A stretch of DNA of 64,000 nucleotides, taken from Tenebrio molitor. Lineage: Eukaryota > Arthropoda > Insecta > Coleoptera > Tenebrionidae. Both the position numbers and the translations under genes were made by a program. The stretch covers positions 19,592,001 to 19,656,000 of the forward strand of contig NC_091052.1 of the NCBI RefSeq assembly GCF_963966145.1, read 5' to 3'. The notes below the pieces were generated by a model. It was not told the DNA's origin. It did not search any database and saw nothing but the letters and a program-made list of their open reading frames with translations. Of this stretch, positions 55,861 to 64,000 are shown in pieces (position 1 is the stretch's first letter; every line of letters begins with the position of its first letter).

Positions 55861-58006
55861 TCATCGAAAGTGTGCATCAAGTTTGTTTTTAAAGATGTTG
55901 GGGTTGAATGCGTTTACAATTTCGTCACTCAAGGCGTTCCAGTCGCTAAAAACCCGATTCGGAAGGAAGTGGCTTCTGACACTTGTCTTAAAATTTTTAA
56001 TTTTCAGTTTAAGTCGATGGCCGCGCAAATGGATGTTTGTGTTGAATTCAAATAAATTAAGTAATTCGTCAGATTCATTGTTGGTCAATATTTTATAGGT
56101 CCATATGAGATCACCCCGTCTTCTGCGGTGTTGGAGAGTTGGCAAGTCTAACATTTGCAGTCTAGTTGCGTATGGAATCGATCTAAGTCCAGCGACTCGT
56201 TTAGTAGCCCTTCTTTGAATTCTCTCAAGGGTGTCAATATCACGTTGTAAGTGCGGGGACCATATCACATTCGCATATTCCAGCAGAGGACGTATATAGA
56301 CTTTATATAATTTTTTGAAAGTTTCAAAATCAAGACGACGAAAAACCTTGAACATTAAATAACTCGATCTGTTGGCACGTTTTGTTATGAAACATACATG
56401 GTCGGACCACGACAAATTCTGGTTCACAATCACACCCAGATTTTATGAGATTATGAGCCTCAACCTCTTTCAGATTTTTATTATTAATAACGTACGCGAG
56501 ATGCGGGTTATTCTTACCCAAATGCAAGACCTCACACTTTTCAATGTTTAGCTGAATCAACTAGTCACGACACCAATGGGAGATCTTTACCAAACTATCC
56601 TGGATGGATTGAAATTGCGAAGATGGGTTACCGTATAATTTGCCATCATCAGCAAAGAATACATGATCAACGTCGATAATAGAGTTGAGGTCCGAGATAT
56701 ATATATAACAAAGAGTAAAGGGCCTAAAACCGAACCCTGAGGAACACCCGAAGCCACAGTGCAATCATATGATTTGGAATCGCGCACTTTAACAGAGAAT
56801 GTTCTGTTTGAAAGAAAAGCTTGAATCCACCTCAACATTAGTCCGCGTACATCAAAGTGCTGTAACTTAAGAAGCAATCGTCTATGAGGGACCAGGTCAA
56901 ACGCCTTCTCAAAGTCCAAGTACCTAAACAACATCAACTGGTCTCGAATTGTCTAAATCCGATGTCCATTTGTTTAAACAATGGAGGTGACAGGTGAACA
57001 CTGATCTGCCTGGAAGGAAACCATGTTGTTCTTTGGGAATGACACTATGATTCAATGCAAATTCAGTAAGCTGTTTAGAGATAATTCGCTCCATGAGCTT
57101 GCAACATATGGATGTTAAACTTATAGGACGGTAATTACACGCCAAAGTTTTCTCTCCTTTCTTGTAGATAGGGGTTACTAGAGCTTTTAGCCACCCTGAA
57201 GGTAAAGACGAAGACTGGAAAGAGAGTTTGAAAATGTGGAGCAGAGGTTGAACTAAGGCATCAGCACAAAATTTTAGTGTCTTTGCGGTTATATTGTCAG
57301 GGCCAGGAGCACTGTTTACATTAATGCGGTACATTTCTTCAAGTAATAAGTTTTCGTTTAATATTACAGTTTCTAGAGAATCATGCACGTAAGATCTGTG
57401 AATAGTATGCGGAAGAGATGGCGGAAGTTGGTGTAGATTGGAATTCATTATCAAATCTGCAAATAGAGAGTTACTAGATGTATTTTCGGATTGTTGTTTT
57501 ATTGGCCAGGTCAACTGAGGGAAGTTGAAATCACCAGCAATCATCAAATTGCTGCAATTTGCACTTAAAGACTGGAATTCTTGTGTTAAAATTACATCAT
57601 CAGTTATGACTGTGTTAGGAGGTCGGTAGATACACCCTAGAGTAAAAGATAGATTTGAGTTGCTGATTTGTAGAAAGATAGATTCAATATGAGGCAGACC
57701 CACATTTAAACGTGTAATTCTAAAATTGCAAAAATATTTTTTATCCAAGAATATGCATACGCCACCACCCTTGCTGCTTCTGTCGTTTCTATATATAAGA
57801 TAGCTGTTTAGACCTAAGACAGCATCATCTATAGAGGATGACAACCACGTTTCCGAAATGAACACACACACAGGTTTCTTTAATTGAACGTAGAGCTGTA
57901 ACGAAGGCAATTTGGCTGTTATGGATGCAATGTTAGTATACATACACGGGAGATCGTAGACAGTAATACACTTGCTTTTTTTTTGACGCCGGGTGATACC
58001 AAGCAC
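55861..58006 (-). pseudogene. LINE ORF2: APE endonuclease and reverse transcriptase
   Basis: The endonuclease N-terminal half reads YTNIASITAKLPSLQ, FISETWLSSS, GGGVCIFLDK, GCIYRPPN and AGDFNFP, with E and the DFN motif present. Its C-terminal part (the SDH motif) is missing: the text jumps to LLEEMYRINVNSAPGPDNIT. The reverse transcriptase has LVTPIYKKGEKTLACNYRPI, EQHGFLPGRS, YLDFEKAFDLVPH (motif A), GVPQGSVLGPLLF and FADDGKLY (motif C). The C-terminal LEYANVIWSPHLQRDIDTLE, RRATKRVAGL and RRRRGDLIWTYKIL blocks are typical of CR1/L2/Jockey-group proteins. Frameshifts near 56930, 56760 and 56430. Confidence 0.87.
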
Positions 58007-58028
58007 ATTGTGATTTTTGCTTTAGTTG

Positions 58029-58665
58029 CTATTGTTTAAGCAACAGGTCTTTTTTGAGTTTTTCAATTGCGCGTTGGTACTTAGGACAACGATTGTCCCA
58101 AGCCGCATGGTTTACATCTAAATCCAGTTTTTCGTTTTTTACCAGATTTACACAGTTAACACATTTCAAAGTTGAAGCTTTACATTCAGCAATAGTATGA
58201 TCCAGCTTCTCAGCAACACCACAACGAGGACATGACTTTTTATTCTTACAGCTCTTTGACGTATGATGGTATCCATTGCAATTGTAACATCGTAAGACTT
58301 CGACCGCATCAAACGTATAGCAATAATCATATCCAATGAGTAATCCTCCCGCTTGAATCAGTTTATCATATGACGGACGATCCACCTGAATCACGGCTTG
58401 GTAAATTTTAGGATTTTTTTTTGTAGGCCACAGTTTAATGAGTTTACATTCAGGGTTCAATTCTGTACCAGTGTAGTTATATGTAGTTAACTGAATGCTC
58501 AACAAAATCGACGATTTCATTTTCCTTATATATTTGAGTCATACCAACAACCTTTATTCTTGGTAAGATACCCTTCACCTCATGTATGTCATAATCTGCA
58601 CCAAGCTTTTCGACAGCCACCCTTTTAAAACGAGCATTGTCTTCCTTTGAGGAAAAACATTGCAT
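58029..58665 (-). pseudogene. LINE ORF1 with CCHC zinc knuckles
   Basis: The first frame (58665-58477) starts MQCFSSKEDNARFKRVAVEK. A frameshift near 58500 leads into the second frame, with IYQAVIQVDRPSYDKLI then zinc knuckles RCYNCNGYHHTSKSC, KSCPRCGVAEKLDHTIAEC and LKCVNC. This is the ORF1 arrangement of Jockey/CR1-type elements, a nucleic-acid-binding protein. It ends 22 bp before ORF2 begins, the usual close spacing. Confidence 0.82.
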
Positions 58666-58828
58666 TGTATTGTAGGTATTGTAAAAATGCTTAGAAACGG
58701 TCGTTATAGATATTTGTCAAATACTCGCAAATGTCTTTTAACTGTTTTTGTTTAGTTGGTTATCCCTGTCGATCAGGTAGCGTGGTCTCCAGTGGCGGGT
58801 AGCGAAATTTATGAAAATTTTTAAACTA

Positions 58829-61800
58829 AAGTCTGTCTCAATTCTAAATTTCCACCAACACTGCATTCGACGTTGGAAATAAAACCGGTAACACTGTTTG
58901 GTGAAAAATTCGTCAGATTGTATTTGTTTTTCTCGGTAGCAATATTTTTATTTCAACATGATTTGATTTTAATAAATATATACATACATAAATATAACTA
59001 TAAAAAATAAATCTCTTCCAGTGGGGTAGTCTCAGGTAGGGCACCACGAATGCTGGCTGCGTTTCCTCGTTGGATAGCCAAAGAAATACGTTGGCGAAGG
59101 AAATATTTCGCCTTCAAATCACCGCTTTCAGCTATTAATTTTGAACCGACGTTATCAATAAAGGAACTTGCTTCTTTGCACCAATGACCTAAAGTTTCGA
59201 AAGCAAGAGCTTTGAAGATGAAGTTAGCAGATTTTAAATATTTATATTTATTGTGTTTTTTAACACATGCAATTTCTGCTGCGGCTCCAGAACACATTGA
59301 TGTATGGTTTAAGTATGATGACGCTAGGGTATCAACACAAGTAACGTCCCATATAAGACGTTGACCCTTTGACCACGGAATAAGGGTTGCTCCGTCTGGT
59401 CTCTTGCCATCATCACGAGATAAACCATTGGGTTCAAGGGTGCAATGAAAATGAGCGGATGATAAGGCTCGTTGAATAATAGAATTAAGTTCATTGTGTC
59501 TTGGAATTCTTCCCAAGCTTTTAACGCAGCTAAGACCGTGAAAACCAGTTTCGTTTGGCATAGAACAACGACTACAAATATGGTTTTCAAAAAGACGGCA
59601 ACCCAGTCTAAGGCCAACAGAAGTTTGAAAATCTTGCTTGTCTAAACAAGTACCGATGTTCTTAGATGGAAATGCATGTAACCAAGCACCTGATTCACGT
59701 TGTTGGATCGCTTTAAAACGTGCTTTGTCAAAATCTGAGTCAAATTGAAGTTCACTCTCAATGATTCTTTTTATATTTATCAAATCCCAGGATTTCTGAG
59801 TTTTTAAAGTAGATGGAGTTTCGTTATTTACTGATAGCCACTTATTCAAAGCTTCCTCATAATAGTGTACTTGAATCTTAATATCCATAAAGGGGAGTAA
59901 AGAAGACATAAGATCTTGAACACCATGAGAAGAACTAAGGAAAGCCGGAAGACAAATATCAGAAATTCTACGAATACCCAATCCACCAAAAGAAATAGGG
60001 AGAGTTGCTTGTAACCATTGTTTGGTATTTAGACAAATGTTTAAAATAGATTCAAGACTTCCTTTGAGTAAAGAGTCCATATCTTCTAGTAAAGAAGAGA
60101 ATTTCCAAAGAGCACAAGTACGCAGAAAATATGACATTTTTGGAATAAAAAGGCAATTTTTTAAAAGAAAATAAGCCACATGTGGATTAATTTGTTCGAG
60201 TCGAGAAATAAGAAGATTCAATTTATGTTGTTTGATTTTGAAATGATGGACATGAGCTTCTTCAAAAATTGGAGCTCCTAATAATTGAAGGTCATCTTTT
60301 GAAGTTATACGAATACCTGGACATATTTTTTCGAATTTACTAACAATACTTGAGTCGATACGTTGAGAACAAAAGAAAATTTCACATTTGCTTGTATTCA
60401 CCTTAAGACCAATTTCAGCAGCCATTTTAATGATAGTATGAAAATCGTTTAATACAGTTTCGGGCGAATCTGAAAGAGTGGCATCATCTAGATACCAAAT
60501 GTTTAGTTTCGAAAGTAAATTATTGACCAAAGGTTGAACTGTAATACTAAAAGACATTGGACCACAAGGATCACCTTGCTGAACACCAACCTCTGATGAT
60601 ATTGTTTTATTACCAAAAAAAAGCAAAGAAGGGAACCGATAACTTTGGTATAGAAACGGATATATAAGAGGAAAATTATTTTTAATTGGGGTAAGCATAC
60701 TACTATCTCTCTCGATAGAATTAAATGCATTTTCAAAATCGATTTTAAGTAAAATGTTATCTCTATTTTCAGGAATGTTGATAAATGTACGAACTGAATG
60801 TATTGCTGCTTCGCAGCCTCTTTTTGTAGCAACACCAAGTTGGTGAGGAGCTAAGTATGATTGAATTTGATTGCTCTGGTTAACACAAACTATGCGAGCA
60901 ACTAGTCTTCTCAAAGCACAACCAATAGCTATAGGTCTGATACCTCCATCTTTCTTTGATAATGCACAAAGAGATGCACCATAAAAGATTGGCTGAATTT
61001 CTTCAGGAATCTTAGCAGCGAGGATAAAATTGCAAAGGCTAGTTAATGAAGTCAAAGCTCTTTTACCAGCTTCTCCAGCGGAGAAGGAAATCATGTCCTT
61101 TAAGAACTGTGGTCGCATTCCGTCGATTCCAGGTGCTGAGCCGTTTTGAAACGAATTGATGCCTTTTAAAACTTCTGACTCGTTTAAAGACAGATTATGA
61201 TTATTATTTTCAGGAGGATCAGGATACGAAAGATGACGGGAAGGTTTTGGGTGTTTCTTTTTCAAAGCTTGAAATACAGTATCATCAAATGAGGCCAATG
61301 AATCTTCAGAGCTTAATAGTTTGATTGCTCCTTTGATGTCAAAATCGTTGACTTTTGCTTCGATCCTTGTTGATAATGATTTAGAAATATTTTTTCTTGA
61401 TTTTGAATTTGTTGAAGGTGGGTTATTAAAATTTGAAATGTTAAGCTTGATTTTAGAGGTTAAGTTTTTGGTATTAGATTCGTTGATATTAAATGCTTTG
61501 TAAGAAAAAAGAAGCAAATTTTCCCATGCAACAGCTGAGTTCGTTTTGACGCAATAATTGATGACAGAAGACAGTTTATCAGCTGAGGAATATCTTGCTC
61601 CCTTCGGAATTCTTCTTATAGTATGAATTTTTTGTTTATACGCCATTAATTTTTCACTAATAGAATTTGTTGGTGCGAATCCATTATTACTAACGTCATT
61701 TATTTGCTCTTGATGGAATTTTTCAATATGTGTCTTGAGTCGTTTCTGATCTTTAAAGAGGTGTTTAGGTGAAAATGGGCAAGCTATTTTACCATCAAAG

Positions 61801-62409
61801 TCTTGAATTGAAGAAGATATTTGTGATTTTTTGATGATTTGACCAGATTTTACATCTGTATCCGTATTTTTAGGATCTTCATAACTATCTTCATCACTAT
61901 CATCTGCAGCATATCTATAAATTGGTCTGAAGTATCTACCAAGAAGTCTGTTGAATCCAGGAAGACCGCTTGAAGTTGAAGGTGCTACTGTATTAGCAGG
62001 CGGCGAGGACTCAACTTGAGGATGGCACTTGCTGTTATGAATTTTCAAACCTTTGTGATTCTTTAGCTTCTTGTTACAGTTTATACAAACTGAACTGTTA
62101 TTCCCTTGTAGCGAAAAAAGGTTTTCGGAGGAAATACATGTTTGAGATTGTGACAGTGACATTAGTTTTTTATATCGTATTGTTAGGTTATCTGTCAATC
62201 TCCGTTTTTACAACTCAAAATTTTAGATTAAAGGAGAAGAATGAAAACCTTTTTTAAAATGCAGCAAGTAAGTAGGTAGAAAATCTTAATGTTTTCGAAT
62301 CATGTTTATAAAATTGCCAACTTGGTTATAAGAATCCCCAATTTATATATATTTTTATTTTGCCAACATAATTCAACAGGTGGTGGAAATTTAGAATTGA
62401 GACAAACTC
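58829..62409. mobile_element. TA-flanked inverted repeats around an R2-like ORF
   Basis: About 29 bp at 58829-58857 and the reverse complement of 62380-62409 match (TGTCTCAATTCTAAATTTCC within both), each flanked outwards by TA. Between them lie roughly 150-200 bp of noncoding sequence on each side and the intact R2-like ORF. The simplest reading is a small TA-inserted MITE later hit by the LINE. Confidence 0.65.
58998..62162 (-). CDS. R2-group LINE polyprotein, intact 1054-codon ORF
   Basis: Single uninterrupted frame from the ATG at 62162, the first methionine in the open frame. Order of parts: a C2H2 finger (C26, C29, H42, H47); an acidic linker; a second finger-like segment at about 128-150 (ACPFSPKHLFKDQKRLKTH) in which the second cysteine is serine; the domain-0 region NGSAPGIDGMRPQFLKDM; reverse transcriptase with KIDFENAFNSIERD (about 473), QQGDPCGP (about 530) and YLDD (about 557); a thumb; the zinc knuckle CSRCSMPNETGFHGLSC (about 861-878); and the PD-D-type endonuclease KRPDG (about 919) and WDVTCVDT (about 937). 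The product is expected to bind its RNA, nick a DNA target and prime reverse transcription there. It is a separate lineage from the two damaged copies at 21199-24200 and 24750-26790. Intact reading frame suggests recent activity; transcription is not shown. Confidence 0.88.
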   Translation of the reverse strand: MSLSQSQTCISSENLFSLQGNNSSVCINCNKKLKNHKGLKIHNSKCHPQVESSPPANTVAPSTSSGLPGFNRLLGRYFRPIYRYAADDSDEDSYEDPKNTDTDVKSGQIIKKSQISSSIQDFDGKIACPFSPKHLFKDQKRLKTHIEKFHQEQINDVSNNGFAPTNSISEKLMAYKQKIHTIRRIPKGARYSSADKLSSVINYCVKTNSAVAWENLLLFSYKAFNINESNTKNLTSKIKLNISNFNNPPSTNSKSRKNISKSLSTRIEAKVNDFDIKGAIKLLSSEDSLASFDDTVFQALKKKHPKPSRHLSYPDPPENNNHNLSLNESEVLKGINSFQNGSAPGIDGMRPQFLKDMISFSAGEAGKRALTSLTSLCNFILAAKIPEEIQPIFYGASLCALSKKDGGIRPIAIGCALRRLVARIVCVNQSNQIQSYLAPHQLGVATKRGCEAAIHSVRTFINIPENRDNILLKIDFENAFNSIERDSSMLTPIKNNFPLIYPFLYQSYRFPSLLFFGNKTISSEVGVQQGDPCGPMSFSITVQPLVNNLLSKLNIWYLDDATLSDSPETVLNDFHTIIKMAAEIGLKVNTSKCEIFFCSQRIDSSIVSKFEKICPGIRITSKDDLQLLGAPIFEEAHVHHFKIKQHKLNLLISRLEQINPHVAYFLLKNCLFIPKMSYFLRTCALWKFSSLLEDMDSLLKGSLESILNICLNTKQWLQATLPISFGGLGIRRISDICLPAFLSSSHGVQDLMSSLLPFMDIKIQVHYYEEALNKWLSVNNETPSTLKTQKSWDLINIKRIIESELQFDSDFDKARFKAIQQRESGAWLHAFPSKNIGTCLDKQDFQTSVGLRLGCRLFENHICSRCSMPNETGFHGLSCVKSLGRIPRHNELNSIIQRALSSAHFHCTLEPNGLSRDDGKRPDGATLIPWSKGQRLIWDVTCVDTLASSYLNHTSMCSGAAAEIACVKKHNKYKYLKSANFIFKALAFETLGHWCKEASSFIDNVGSKLIAESGDLKAKYFLRQRISLAIQRGNAASIRGALPETTPLEEIYFL

Positions 62410-62415
62410 TACGTA

Positions 62416-62798
62416 CTATTGGGGGCATGGAATTTCGGGCAGCAATTTAAATGTCATTTAAAAAAACCCAATGTAGTCTAAGCTTTATTCCTTTATTGTC
62501 ATAAATGTCATAATTAATTTTGACTCGACTTCAAAATAAACTGTCACAAATATTATGCAAAATTATTTTACATTTTGGCTATTGATTTCCAAAATTTAAT
62601 AAAACACTGTTCAGTTTTTGGAAAATAACATCTACGCACCTGCAACCTTTCAGAATTGATGAATGCAATTTGTGAAAATGATATGTGACAATAGTGGATA
62701 TTAAAATGAGGTTATTAATACGTCTAGCACCTAAAGCCTTATTCACATTTTATATCAGTCAAATTTCAAGTCTGCCCGAAATTCCGTGCTCCCAATAG
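62416..62798. mobile_element. MITE, CTATTGGGGGCATGGAATTT termini
   Basis: Inverted ends of about 29 bp (CTATTGGGGGCATGGAATTT and partner with a few changes) flanked by TA. It starts five bases from the end of the 58829-62409 pair. Confidence 0.8.
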
Positions 62799-62802
62799 TA
62801 CT

Positions 62803-62999
62803 ATTCCGGACACGGAATCTTGGCCAACATTTTTTTGTCATTTCTAAAAAAAATGATGTAAACCAATCATTAGCGTCATTAATAAATGACAATTATTAAA
62901 AATCACTTTGAAGTTTTTATTCTGACATCAAAAAAGCAAGGAAATGGCATTATCGTGTCAATTAAATGTCAGTTACGGCCAAGATTCCGTGTCCGGAAT
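62803..62999. mobile_element. MITE, ATTCCGGACACGGAATCTTG termini
   Basis: Perfect 24 bp inverted ends, ATTCCGGACACGGAATCTTG and on, with AGTACT on both sides (62797-62802 and 63000-63005). The left AGTACT overlaps the end of the preceding MITE, so this one landed at that element's border. A truncated relative lies at 50310-50452. Confidence 0.85.
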
Positions 63000-63277
63000 A
63001 GTACTCTCATGTCAAAAATAAATTACTCCCTAGGGTTTACGGATATTCGTTACTAGGTTGCCATAAATTTGGTCAGGTTGGAGGCTATGTGGTTTCTGGT
63101 GACAAACAAAAGATATCCCAAAAATGTAAGGCAGCAAGTGACTAATTTCTCTCTAAGTGATAGATGATTTTTCGTTTCACAATCAATTTTGGTTACTGGC
63201 GGCATATTTATTTGGATTTAATCTCTCAATTCAAAGTAATCAACCTTAGGCATTCAAAATTACTTTTGAAAATTCTA

Positions 63278-63508
63278 CCGGGTGATCAAGAAGGACTGTT
63301 TAAGTTGGCAATACAATTAAGACATTTTTTTAATTCGGTTATTTATAACACTGCAACCGGATATGTTTTGTTGGTTTATTTGACAAATATCTGATGTAGG
63401 TATAGCAATAACAACGAGAAGCCATCAACAACCGAAAGTTACTCCTGTTATACGATTTAAAATACAATTCAGTGTTACCAACTTAAACAGTCCTTCTTGA
63501 TCACCCCG
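63278..63508. mobile_element. MITE, CCGGGTGATCAAGAAGGACT termini, TA duplication
   Basis: 231 bp with 35 bp inverted ends. The interior carries the AAATACAATT/TATACGATTTAAAA motifs also seen in the interrupted copy at 49233-50298. A 76-codon open frame across it is coincidental. Confidence 0.9.
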
Positions 63509-63509
63509 T

Positions 63510-64000
63510 AGTTACACGCAACATGAAAAACGTTATTTCCCTAAAAGTTCATTAACGAGAACGTTTACAAAAAATATTTAGAAAAGTGGTAGCTCTTCAT
63601 GAGTTTTATTACGGTTGGCTTCAAAAAAAACGGGAACTGTCAGAAAAAGTCCTGTCAAATTTTATTAAATTTTTATAGTTTGAAACGGTCTTTTAGAATG
63701 TAGGTTAAAAAACTACACTTATGTGTCAGAAACATATAACTATTAGTTATATGGTCAGAAATGTCAGTTATGCAAATACAAATACTACTGTCAAACAGAC
63801 ACAAATTGACAAATGAAATTTCCAATTCACATTAGGTCAAATTTCATCTCCCGTTTTTTTTAAAGCCAACTGTATCAGCTAAAATTAATGTACTTATTTC
63901 TGTCACAGGCTGTATAGTGATGGTAGCAAAATTCGGTTTCGAGAGGTTGGCATTGTGGGCATGTTGGCATTGTTGATTGTTGGCAACACTGATTCACTGA
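63510..64000. other. No supported gene
   Basis: The last 490 bases show no recognised coding region. TTTTTTTTAAAGCCAACTGT near 63855 faces GTTGGCTTCAAAAAAAACGG near 63612, a possible inverted repeat of about 20 bp spanning roughly 63612-63874. Confidence 0.45.

Larger units (their letters stand above)
55733..58670 (-). mobile_element. CR1/Jockey-type LINE, full length in outline, frame-broken
   Basis: It carries an ORF1 with zinc knuckles, an ORF2 with endonuclease and reverse transcriptase, and a 3' end in an ATT-unit tail (TAATAA type on the coding strand, 55733-55757). The tail interrupts the inverted Penelope fragment, so this LINE inserted after it. The 5' end lies near 58670-58790; no target duplication was confirmed. 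Confidence 0.85.

Noticed and set aside
59324..60838. Secondary open frames of 97 and 111 codons on the minus strand
   Set aside because: Both lie in other frames within the intact R2-like ORF and have no features of their own.
63164..63394. 76-codon plus-strand open frame
   Set aside because: It overlaps the MITE at 63278-63508 and is not coherent outside it.

Overview
The window is AT-rich nuclear DNA from an arthropod, almost certainly an insect. The grounds are a multi-exon insect gustatory-receptor gene, a Spaetzle-type cystine-knot gene with short introns and a typical insect transposon load. A beetle is my best guess, but nothing here proves the order. No prokaryotic, viral or CRISPR feature was seen.

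Only two loci look like ordinary host genes. One is a four-exon gustatory receptor (19990-21234, +), with a decayed paralogue at about 7760-12223. The other is the 3' part of a Spaetzle-like Toll-ligand gene (31508-32094, -). The rest is a deep mosaic of nested transposable elements.

Layout. 1-7250: inverted arms, a foldback, an R2-type retrotransposon tail split by a TA-inserted MITE, several MITEs and a two-exon Crypton-like recombinase fragment. 7760-12223: receptor pseudogene split by a 3.75 kb mariner-type element that itself carries a second mariner remnant. 16253-19669: a TA-flanked element hosting a well preserved hAT transposon (16330-18974) whose transposase exons splice in frame. 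19990-24200: the receptor, whose stop codon lies inside an antisense copy of an R2-like LINE. 24440-30536: 300 bp inverted termini enclosing a second damaged LINE copy and a MITE cluster. 31508-32094: Spaetzle-like gene. 33596-35716: long-TIR element with a tRNA-like SINE. 36290-37440: repeated Crypton-like fragments. 39700-41830: Tc1 pieces. 41840-44316: LINE ORF1 split by a hAT derivative with a perfect 8 bp duplication. 44634-54106: P/THAP transposase remnants, a mariner element and several MITEs, with a P-type element inserted inside another THAP element. 54270-58670: Penelope-like element invaded by a CR1/Jockey-type LINE. 58829-62409: an intact 1054-codon R2-like ORF lying between TA-flanked inverted repeats.

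Most elements interact only by nesting, and the nesting gives a relative order of insertion. Target-site duplications, where visible, show which element entered which. A recurrent and less familiar signal is a set of dispersed 60-180 bp imperfect hairpins whose arms mostly differ in sequence but whose layout is alike.
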